Shown: one piece after another, positions 1 to 12,200 of the stretch
Layout: each line of letters opens with the position of its first letter
Position numbering within the stretch: position 1 is the stretch's first letter
Source: Ampullaceana balthica
Lineage: Eukaryota; Mollusca; Gastropoda; Lymnaeidae
Reading direction: 5' to 3'
DNA: 64,000 nucleotides
Assembly: GCA_944989445.1 (NCBI GenBank)
Contig: CALYLW010000208.1
Span: 314,424 to 378,423, forward strand
Notes under the pieces: model-generated
Told to the model about the DNA's origin: nothing
What the model saw: the letters and a program-made list of their open reading frames with translations, nothing else
Databases searched by the model: none
Translations under genes and position numbers: made by a program

Positions 1-76
1 AGATCTATTTAATAAATGTATACGTCAATGTCCATAATGTATATACATCTTCTGATTGTGTATCTTTTTTGTGCAG

Positions 77-230
77 GGTGGAAATATTGTCTGTGAGGGC
101 AGGGACGACAAGAAAGACTTCTCTGACATTCGGTCGGCCATGAAAGTTCTCATGTTTGTTGACAGTGACATATGGGAGATTCTCAAGGTCCTGGCGGCAT
201 TGTTACATCTGGGCAATGTCAAATATAATG
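77..230 (+). CDS. MYO7A: Myosin VIIa exon 1 of window (motor, upper 50K)
   Basis: Acceptor TTTTTTGTGCAG, donor GTGAGT. Encodes the segment with MKVLMF and [15 protein letters not shown], conserved in class VII motors. Phase 0 in, phase 1 out. Its last bases and donor are copied just downstream, where GT has become GC. Confidence 0.93.
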
Positions 231-3200
231 GTGAGTCTTGTTTGTTTTACCTGGGCAATGTCAAATATAATGGCTAGTCTTGTTTTTGTTACCTGCACAA
301 TATGAAATGTAAATTATTTTGCTCAACAAGGACATTGGGGAGTTCATTAGTAAGTGCTACATAAGCCAAATGTTAATTTAAACAAATATTTTGTTTATTG
401 TGTGATAAAGTATAAACAAAAACTAAAGATATAAACAATTGATGATGGCTGATTCGAAGACAAACACAAAGCTTCCCATTGTTACATTAATTGATGTTGT
501 TTTTAACAGAAATTGAGCTGGACAACATTGAGGCCACAGAAATACAGGACATATCCTACATTAACAAAGTAGCCAGACAATTAGAGGTGAGATAGATAAC
601 TGAAAATGTTATAAAATGTGGCCAGATTGTAAAAGGTATTATTTGACATTGTTTTTGTAACAATGAAAGAAAATACAATTTGGACATTTAAGATTTAAAC
701 AAATAAAAAATTTCCAACAAAATCTTTCCCTTCACAATAACTTAGCACAAAGTCCGGAGGGCATACAGTATTTCAACAGAGTGTTCTATTATAAATGATT
801 TAGAGAACTTTTAACCCATCAGAAAATCACTAGAAATGATGTTGCCTTCCATCATTTCCTAGCAGTGCACTTTGATGTTATGTTATTACACACTGTAAAC
901 AATGTCATTACCTCCCCTTACCAGGTCAATGCCCAGGCTCTGATTGATGCCCTGACCACCAAGACCATTGTCGCCAAGGGGGAGAGTGTCACATACACAA
1001 TGAACAAAGAGCAGTCACTAGATGTACGAGACGCATTTGTCAAGGGTATCTATGGCAGGATGTTCATATGGATTGTTGAAAAGATCAACGCTGCCATCTA
1101 TAAGCCTAAAGGTGGCCATTACCGCAAGTCCATTGGAGTTTTGGACATCTTTGGTTTTGAGAACTTTGACAAAAATAGGTGTGTGGGAACTTTCAAGTTG
1201 TTGTTTTAATAGCTAAGTACTAAAAGTTATGGTTAAAGAATTATCCAAAACACATGCCATTTATATTTGCTCACTTCACTTGTGTTAAATTCCTTATTCT
1301 TCTCGTGTAGATGTTCCCTGCAACTAGTTTTGAAAATAACCCTATAAATTCTGAGGGGTCGTCCTAAGAAAATTCTATTTAAATGAAACTGAAAAATTTT
1401 AAGGTGACTTAAGGATAGAAAAGTATTTTCATTTCATGTTTTTTTTTACATTTTGAAAATCAACTTCGTGTGATTATTAAAAACCCTATTTTACTTAATA
1501 TTTGTCATAATTAATGATGTATGCAATTATTCCAATATTTATAATAGGGTATAACTTATATTCTTAATACTGTAGAACACACTTAACTCGCCAACCCTAT
1601 AAAGTCAACTTTTTTTATTGGAACCACCAAATTCTCTCTTTTTCTTAGCATTTTCTCATCATTTAGGTCGATTCTTTTAAATCGCCGAACCCTAATATCT
1701 CGAGTACAAAAGAGGGCCAAATTTGCCACTTAATGTTGGTTATGTCGATCCCCATGACTAATCGCAAGCTTTTGAAAATGTTACTTATTCTGCCTCGCTA
1801 GGTCTGCTGGTGACGTCACAGCCCGCTTGCGTTCAGCTCTCAGCGCTGTGTTACTTCTGGTACTATGCCAATAGCCAGCTTTTGAAAATGTTTGTTATCG
1901 ATGCCACTCACCATCTCACTACCGTATTTTCGCGCGCGCCTTATAAAAAGTTTTATGGTTTGGAAGGGAATGGTTCGGGGACAATGAGGGGATGTGTAGG
2001 TTACACGGGGTGGGTTATTTATTAGTGTTACTTGTAAGGAAAGTCACGCAAGTGCCCTCCAAGACAGAGTATCGCTCAATCTGGTAATCACTGCTGTGAA
2101 TGATGCTAACTCAGAAACAGTGTAACAAACATCAAGCCCCATTTAAAAAAAAACCCACTTATTGTTAACTTGGAGAGCGCAAGAGAGGTGACACGATGTC
2201 ACCAACGCTGCGGCGTGGCGGGGCAGGAGTAGCTGAATACATTATGTACTAGGGGAAAAAAACAGCGCTAATGTAACAAAGGGTTATAATTAAACGGTCC
2301 CTAAAAACGAACAATCTTAACAAACCTTAGGAAAGAGTGAAGAAATATTAGGGTCCCGATATTCCGATAGGATTTTGATTAATAGTCCCATCACTAATTA
2401 ACGCACATGTACATAAAGAAATTTCAAACACGTTAATATTTTGCCGCCATATTGGTTTTCGTTTAACTCGATCATTGGTTAACTCGACGCCTTTTGGCAA
2501 ACCCCTAGGCCGTCAACTTAACTGGGTTCTACTGTACAAATGAGATTTTATCATAAAGTCAGCCTGGTTTCCATCAATTTAGAAAAGTAACATTCTTATT
2601 TAAGAGCAACCTAAGTGATGACTGACAAATTGATGATTCTGTATTTTAAAATGTGTTTACTTCCCCTCCCCCCTCTGCCCTTGACCAGCTTTGAACAGCT
2701 GTGTATCAACTACGCCAACGAGAACCTCCAGCAGTTCTTCGTGAGGCACATCTTCAAACTGGAGCAGGCAGAGTACAACCTGGAGGGCATCAGCTGGCAG
2801 CACATCGAGTTTGTCGACAACCAGGACGCCCTTGACCTCATCGCAGCAAAGCCCATGAACATGTTGGCCCTGATAGACGAGGAGAGCAAGTTCCCCAAGG
2901 CAAGTTTTAACCCTGACCTTCATCATGATTCAAGGCAGTTTGAATGCTCCGAGTTGTGGTACATACCGGTGCCTGTGGCAGTGGGGCATGCTGGCTAAAC
3001 ATTGAATATTTACTGACACAATCCATAGAGAGAAAACAATTTCCTACATAAATCAAATTCAATTGAGGCAGTTTGTAAAGCAGTCATTGTGCAACATACA
3101 ACAATTCTATTTAATAAAGTAGAGCAGTCATTGTGCAACATACAACAATTCTATTTAATAAAGTAGAGCAGTCATTGTGCAACATACAACAATTCTATTT

Positions 3201-6200
3201 AATAAAGTAGAGCAGTCATTGTGCAACATACAATTCTATTTAATAAAGTAGAGCAGTCATTGTGCAACATACAACAATTCTATTTAATAAAGTAGAGCAG
3301 TCATTGTGCAACATACAACAGTTCTATTTAAGAAAGTAGAGCAGCCATTGTGCAACATACAACAATTCTATTTAATAAAGTAGAGCAGTCATTGTGCAAC
3401 ATACAACAATTCTATTTAATAAAGTAGAGCAGTCATTGTGCAACATACAACAGTTCTATTTAAGAAAGTAGAGCAGCCATTGTGCAACATACAACAATTC
3501 TATTTAATAAAGTAGAGCAGTCATTGTGCAACATACAACAATTCTATTTAATAAAGAGCTAATTGACCAAGTTAAACCTAACACTAAAATTTCAATCAAA
3601 TTTAGAATTTGAAAGCAAAATGTTGATTGAGGCTTGTTCCTTATACTGTTCAAATACGGTTTAAATTGTATTGTAATATAGTGACAATGTTCTGAAACTT
3701 CATGCATACATGTTCATTTTTACCTGCATTTATCTCCATTCCTGCACATTACCCTAGATTTTATAAATTAAATGTTTTGGCTGTTATAATAGAGTAAAGT
3801 CTCTATTAGAAACCAGCAAGATATAGCTGAGCTACTTCATCCATAGACTTTAAATAAGCCACTGTCAGCAGACATAATCTTATCTTTTCTTCTAACGACA
3901 GGGAACAGATGAAAGTCTTCTGAACAAGCTCCACCAGTATCATTCCTCTAATCCCAACTACCTCAAGCCTAAAGCTGCCGTCAACCAAACGTTTGGCCTC
4001 CAGCACTTTGCTGGTGTTGTCTTCTACGACTGCAAAGGTGAGATTACTGAAACAAACATATCCCAGACGCTATCTCTTTTATTAGACATTACTTTAAAAA
4101 ACAGACACCCTTATATATATATTTAAGACTGCTTTACCAAACATATCCCAGACATTACATTTTATTTTATTTGATAAAAAAATTTCTTAAGGCCTTGATT
4201 CAATAAACGATTTAAATTAAACAACCTGTAGAAAAAAGTTTTTGACTATAAATCCCTTATGAGACATATTAAAGTATTGATTATGTTCAATATAATACAT
4301 ACCGCATGACAGACTAGCTTAAACATTTACAGATCGGGAAAATATTATAAAAGTATGTTCAATATAATACGCAACGCACCGCGTGACAGTCTAGCACAAA
4401 AATTAACATGCTACATAGAGATAAACTAAAAATTCATTAATTTAATAACGGTACATTCAATCGATCTGAAATTTTTATACAAAGAATTGTTAGATGACAA
4501 AAGTCTGTGTTCAGAATTTCTGCTTGGGAAGTGGGTCATTTTTTACTTCTTTTTTTTTGCGGGACGGGACCACGACAGAGATCAAGAAAGACAAGTCGTG
4601 AAGTTAATATAAGGGATTTAAAAATAGCTATGACTGTCTGGTTTAAATAAATGTTCTCTTTCAATGATGTGTGTAAGGTAGACCAATGTAAATTTATCTC
4701 TGATACATGAGTGGGGACAGGATAGACCAGAAGATCAGTTTATTAAAATGGTGTGGGTCTATATTGTAGCTTGTGAGGTGCTAAAATGTATCAAAGCAAC
4801 TCTTTTTAAAAACCTTTAAAAAACATTTCTGCCTGTTTTAAAATAAAATAAAATTTCCACCACTGCCTGAAATCCAAGTGTTTCTATTTGTACTTGCCAG
4901 GTTTCCTAGAAAAGAACAGAGATACATTCAGTGCAGATCTGGTCCAGCTGATCCAAAGTTCAAAAAGCAAGTTCATCAACACGCTCTTTAACTCTGACAT
5001 CACAATGGTTAGTTTTAGTTATAGTTACAGCATCTTGTTATATTTAAACTAGGGCTGTGGAAATTAACGATTAAAATTAATTTAATCGATTAAAATTCGA
5101 TTCAAATTTAAGAAAATATTTCTTTTTTTTTCTTCCCAATTTATTAATAATTTATAGTTTTTGTTACTTACATACTTTTCCCTCGTATTATTATTATTTA
5201 TTTAGACGTGCACACGTAAACAAAACGGTTTTTCTTCCTTATTTCTTGCACAGCAGAAAGAATTTGCTTTAATCAGTACCAGCCCTAATTTAAACAAATT
5301 ATTTTAAGTTCATCAACACCCTCTTTAAGTCTGACATCGCAATGGTTAGTTATAGTTGTAGTTATAGTTATAGTTGTAGTTATAGCATCTTGTTATTTGT
5401 AAACAAAATTGTTTTAGGTTGTGGGCAATGTTCCCTCTTAGGTTTCCTTGGTCCATATGCAAAACAACATACTCGGGTGCTAAGTTTCACTGTCCATTTT
5501 TCGTGTGCACTCACTCAGATTTTATATTATTCCTATTGAAATTTGCTGTGCGTTAATTCAAAACAGCATTGGTCAGATATCTGCATGACTGCGTTGCTTA
5601 AAGGGAACATGGTTTGTGTGTTAAGTTCAGTTGAATCAATTTACTGGTAAGATTCTGGGGGCAGACAGTTGTTCTCTTCTGTCCATCTCATCCTACAATT
5701 TCAACAAAAAAATTGTAAACTTTTACATGTTCAATAAATAAATTAATAAATGTCACTTAAAACACTTACAGTTGCCCTATTCAGACTGACACAATATTGT
5801 ATGCATATGTCCAGGATTTTTTACCATTTCAAACTTATTTGACAAGTTATGAAATGGAGCCGGGTGATTTCTCTCTAGTGTGTATTTACTGTTGTTGTCT
5901 TGTCACAGGGCACAGACACAAGGAAAAAGTCCCCGACGCTGGCATCACAGTTTAAGAAATCTCTAGAGCAGCTGATGGCAACCCTGAGTTCCTGCCAGCC
6001 ATTCTTTGTCAGGTGCATCAAGCCCAATGAGTTCAAGAGACCACTGGTGAGAATGTTGGGGAGATTTTTGTGGGTTAACATGAGTGGGGGGGGGTGTGGT
6101 AGCAACACCACCTTGTGATTAGAGATAGAAACTTGTGTTAAGTTTTATCATTCAGGTCATTTAAGATAGTTTGACTGCATCAGACATGTGGTCATTCATC

Positions 6201-9200
6201 GTGCCAGGATGAGGGGTGGGGAAGGGGAGCCTTGACAGTTAAATGATCTTTTTACCCTTTTGGAAACTAAAGATCTTATTGTTAAATATTAAGAAAATTG
6301 GTGATTATAGATTTAGCTGTGTAAACTATATATCCTCATACATTTTATCGATGCCAATATTTTAAAATAATATGCAATGACATTATTTCAAACGCAAAAA
6401 ATTTTTTTTAAAATGTCCTTATCCATTGACACCGATTTAGCCATTGAAGATTTTGCATTAAAAAAAAATTCTTCATCTCTGAAATAAAATTTCAGCTGTT
6501 TGACCGAGAACTTTGCTGCAAACAGCTGAGGTACTCAGGTATGATGGAGACTATCCGTATCCGACGAGCTGGTTATCCCATCAGGCATCACTTTGCCGAG
6601 TTTGTGGACAGGTACAGGCTGCTGGTGGATGGTATAGGACCGTCCCACAAAGAAGATTGCAGGGCCGCCTCCACCAAGATCTGCAAGGCTGTCCTGGCAA
6701 ATGCTGACTTCCAGCTTGGCAAAACTAAAGTCTTTCTCAAGGTCAGCTTTGGTTCTGCCTAAATAAAGTACACAAACAGAAAGTAAAAAAAAATTCATGC
6801 TGCACAAATTCATTTGGCTAAAAATACATTGAAATGATAACTTTGTCAAATAAATACACAAAAGATTGCACAAAAAGATTGGACAATGTATTTAAGAAAT
6901 AGCTCCATGAATTTCAATTAAGCTGTATGAGTTAATTTGTTAGCCAACACTAATGACCCTGACCTACATCACAGGACGCCCAGGATGCCTACCTTGAGCA
7001 GCAAAGAGAGATAACTCTGACCAAGAAGATCCTGATCATTCAGAAGATGGTGAGGTCGTGGCACTACCGCAGGAGATTCCTTAAGATGAGAAAGTGTATT
7101 GTCACTGTGCAGTCGACTGTGAGGGCGTACCAGGAGAGGAAGCGTTTCATAGTGGTATGTGACGTGAGACGTTCAAACATGATGGGCCTTTTAAAGAAAG
7201 TTTCTCAGGGTGGTGGGGAGGTCTGAACTTCAAGGGGTGTGCCTCTGGGGTACCACTTATCCTATTAGGCAGTCTGGATTAAGATTTCCCTCACTTATCT
7301 GCTCAATCACATGGTGAAAAAATGGGTGGGGGCCGTCCCAAGAAAATTGGTCTGCAACATGCTGCTTCATGGGCAGTACTTTGTAGGGGAGTATTAAGAA
7401 CTTAGGGCCAGGGCCGGTGACTTTGTTGTTTTTATTATACAATTAGAAAAGATTAGATTAGATAAGGCTTTAAGGGGATTAACTTTGGATAGTCTTAGAT
7501 TATTCTAACTAAAGGTGACTTTTTTTTTAAACGAAAATAATTTGAATGAACTTTTAGAACTCTCAGCATGTTCAAAGATTTTAACAGTAGCTTGTACAAA
7601 TTTATTTTGAAAGATAAAAACTGTAAATGACAATAACATATTTGTTCTTCTATTAGAAGTCAACCAAGAATTGACACTTGAAAGTTTTAAAGACTATTGC
7701 AAGCTTAGAGCTTTCACTTTTCTATGGCATAAATACTACTAAAACTTAATTTATTTTTTCTTTATTTTAAATCTTAATTTATTTTATGAATTTTTTTTAT
7801 TAATTTAGGAAATAATAGACGGATATCAGGATACAAAAATGACATCATTTGTTAAACCAGAAAATGCTTTGATAAATATTTTTTTTTAAATGAACAAAAA
7901 TTGAACTGACTCAACTTGTTGAACAGATGAAACAAGGTTACATGAGGCTACAGGCAATGATCAGGTCCAGGATACTCACTGCCAGGTTCAACGTGATCCG
8001 TGGATGGGCTCTCAATTTACAGGTAACCTTATCTTCATATCCATGGATGGGCTTTTAATGTACAGGTAACTTTATCCTCATTTGGCACTGATAGCTTTTC
8101 TCCCCGTCTGTCAATTACTACTTCTAAGGCTTTCAAGACTGCATTAAAAACACATCTCTTCAAACTTTACTTTCCAAATTAACAATCTAAGATTTCTCTG
8201 ACTGAACTGATAACTCATGTGCACCATATGTCATTACATGTTTTTTGTAATTTTTTAAGTACGATATGAATGTTTTAAATTGCAAGCATTTATAAATATA
8301 TGTCTTACTATTTGTATGTGAAGAGCTGTGAGCCCAGCTGCATGCTGGGGTACTGTGTTATATAAATTCTCAAATTATTATTAACGTAAATTCCTAGGAA
8401 AGTTAATGAGATCAAAATTTGTGAATATTTAAAAATTATTATTATTATTTTGTGTGTGCCATCAAATGTAATGATAATTCCTTGTCAGTAATCTTTCATG
8501 GTAACAGCATCCAACTTTTTTGTATCTTAATATTAAACTCGTCTCCATTTTAATTTTTTAATCAGAAATTCTGTCGTGGCTACTTGCTCAGACAATGGTT
8601 ACAGAAGAGGGTGATTGCAATCAGTCAGATCCAAGCTTCTGTTAGAACCATCATAGCTCAGAAGAAGCTCAGGAGGCTAAGAATTGAGGTAGAATCCTGT
8701 TGTTGTTTTTGTTTGTTTGAAACATTTTTGCTTAAAAGTGTTTTAAAAGTGTCAGTTACACTAAACAGAAGCATCCATTGTGTTAATCCTATCTTTTAAA
8801 GTTTTTTATCACACTATTAACAGATGTTTATTGATGATATGACGGCTCTGTTTTATGGACTTAGTTTCCACAGGGTCTGAAAATCCAAGTCGTTGTACGT
8901 GGAATTAATCTAACCTTTTGCTTGTCAACTTGATCTTAAAACACATTAAAAGAATCGAGTCAAATTTTATTCAACTAGAACATAATTTTTGTTTTTAAAA
9001 TTTTCCAGTAATCCTACATCAATTTCTTATATATTTAAAAAGTTCTCGTTTTTTTTTGTGTGTGTGTGTTACCGTGTACATAAATTATGATAAGTCCAAC
9101 TACTTGGTATTGAAGTGAATGCCTACATTTAAAGGGCCAGTTAGCCCAATGAAAGTGGAGGGTGTAACTGTATTATTAAAATTAACTTAATTTCAAACAT

Positions 9201-12200
9201 TTTCTTCCTTCTTATTTTTAAAAAAAATCCTTTTTCTTATTGACAAAGTGTTTCCTTGTAGTTCATTGTTTAAAAAATAAACCGACTAGTTGCCTTGCTT
9301 TTAAGTCATATCATTAATTATCTTTTAGTTTGAAATGAAACTGGAGGCAGACAGATTGAGGCTAGAGGAGGAAGCTGTACTGAAGAAAAAGATGAATGCA
9401 AAGAAAGCCAAGGAAGAGGCTGAAAGACATCATAAGGTTGTTTTTCTTTTTCCAACTTTAAAACAATATATAATTAGAGCAAAGAATTCTATGGTTGAAA
9501 GTTAGTGCAAATCAGAAATAGTTTCCAGTTTAGCCTTTTTCATAGCATTGATTACAAAGTACTTATTTAGTTATATGAAAACCAGTTGTCATATTTGGAA
9601 CATTACTTCAATTATCTTATAGACTTGTTTACTCACATTTTTAAATTTTATCGTAGTTTTGCTTCTCAATCATTGAAATTCATTTTTAAAAATAATTTTC
9701 TATCAGATAAAACCATGAATTTGAGTTGTACAAATTAAATCTATAACCATCGTATGAACACAACTCATTTCAAATGACACATGATTATTTTTTTTTATAA
9801 TTTCAAAAGTTTTAAATGTTTCTTTTCTTTGACAACCCAGGAGCGTCTGGAAGCCATTGAACGGGAGGCAGAAGAGCGAGAGCACCAGATCAAAATTGGT
9901 GCCTTACAGAAGAGTAAACAGTTTGAGGAGGCCGAGAGGAGACGCAATGACACTGTCAATGACTCCAACTTGGTCAGTTAACTTTCGTCATTCTGTCACA
10001 TTCTTTAATAATGAAACTTTCTAAATTTCAGTGCCTTGTGGTTTTAGTGAATAGAATTTTAAATGTTTGACTTAGTTGCCATCAGTGATCAAAGCAGTCA
10101 AAACTCATGTGTATACTGTTTGCTTACCTTTCTCACTTGTTTATTGGTGGGTTACCTTTCAGCTACCTTTCTCATGTGTTTATTGGTGGGTTACCTTTCA
10201 GCTACCTTTCTCATGTGTTTATTGGTGGGTTACCTTTCAGCTACCTTTCTCATGTGTTTATTGGTGGGTTACCTTTCAGCTACCTTTCTCACTTGTTTAT
10301 TGGTGGGTTACCTTTCAGCTACCTTTCTCATGTGTTTATTGGTGGGTTACCTTTCAGCTACCTTTCTCATGTGTTTATTGGTGGGTTACCTTTCAGCTAC
10401 CTTTCTCACTTGTTTATTGGTGGGTTACCTTTCAGCTACCTTTCTCATGTGTTTATTGGTGGGTTACCTTTCAGCTACCTTTCTCACTTGTTTATTGGTG
10501 GGTTACCTTTCAGCTACCTTTCTCATGTGTTTATTGGTGGGTTACCTTTCAGCTACCTTTCTCATGTGTTTATTGGTGGGTTACCTTTCCGCTACCTTTC
10601 TCATGTGTTTATTGGTGGGTTACCTTTCAGCTACCTTTCTCATGTGTTTATTGGTGGGTTACCTTTCCGCTACCTTTCTCATGTGTTTATTGGTGGGTTA
10701 CCTTTCCGCTACCTTTCTCACTTGTTTATTGATGGGTTAACTTTCCGCTACCTTTCTCACCTATGATGGCCTTGTGCAGAAGAACTTAGATAGCTGTGTA
10801 CTTGGCAATCTAGAATCTCATTTTTTGTAACAGCATTTAGACTATTTATAAACCAAAGCAACTGCAGCTAGACAGTAACTGCGTTATGTTATGGGTTATA
10901 ATTTTAATTTACTAATCTTTTGATTGTGGAAAACAAAAAGCCTCAGTCTTACTTTATGTTGGATTGCCCCTTTGATCTCCACCATGTCCTGGTGCATAGA
11001 CATTAAAATCTCCTGTACATTTGCAGTGTAAATCCAAAGTAAGAAACCAAGCTATTGGTAGTTGCTATTATTTCATATCAATAAACTCTTTTAAATAGAT
11101 TCAAAATAAAATTACAGTCGAACCCACTTATCTCGAGCTCGGTTATATCGACCACCCTATTATGTCGACGTTTTTATTGGAACCGCCAAATTCTCTCTTT
11201 GTCTTAGCATTTTTTCATCGGCTATTTCGATTTTTCTAAGTCGCCGAAACCTAGTATCTCGAGCACAAAAGATGGCCAAATTTGCAACTTAACTCGATTT
11301 TCGTCGGTTGAAAATAAAGGTTTGTATCGAGAATCGACGGTGGTTTTTATATAATTAAATAAAAAAATTAATAAATTATTATTCTTTTAAAAGTTTGTTG
11401 TTGTTGCTTTGTTACCAGTAACGTGACTGTGACACTAACACGCGCGTGACGATGAAACTGATTAACACAGTACACACAGCCCACAGCGTGCTGTGATCAA
11501 CGGTCAAGGCCACAATAGTTTTATTTATATTACAAGTTTGATTGACTAAGGAAATTCGAGAACGTTCTGATAGTTAATTAACAGATATCCTGCACATCAA
11601 AAGCATTAAACTTAAAATAACCATATTGATTTGTTTATTTGTATTTTAAATTCGCTGATACGATGGCAAACGCGACTGCGACACGGCGAAGCGTAAACTA
11701 TGACCTTTTAGCGCATGCGCAGACAATTATAAACTGGTAACTTATTTTTCATTAAATAAATGGAATCGAAACATGACAGAGACGTAATCAAAGTCCTTTA
11801 CTTCGGCATAAATATATATACATCAAAAGCATTAAACTTAAAATAACCATATTGATTTGTTTATTTGTATTTTAAATTCGCTGATGCGCCTGTGACACGG
11901 CGAAGCGTAAACTTTGACCTTTTAGCGCATGCGCAGACAATTATAAACTGGTAACTTATTTTTCATTAAATAAATGGAATCGAAACATGACATAGACGTA
12001 ATCAAAGTCCTTTACTTCGGCATAAATATATATACATGTGTATATATATATATATAAATTCCCGATTAGTCATAACTTTTCCCGACTTTCAAGACCGAGA
12101 ATTTATTTTTAAGAATTCCCGACTTTTTCCCGTTTTCCTGAGTGGGAACCATGAGAACCATGGTTATATTTAAATTTTAAACGGTCCTTAAAAACGAACG

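Noticed and set aside
5307..5405. Alternative exon 6 copy
   Set aside because: It has the exon end and a donor but only a partial exon, and lacks a convincing acceptor at its start; best seen as a partial duplication.
10063..10766. Three overlapping open frames of about 220 codons
   Set aside because: The unit length of 39 is a multiple of three, so every + frame is open; no start context or homology.
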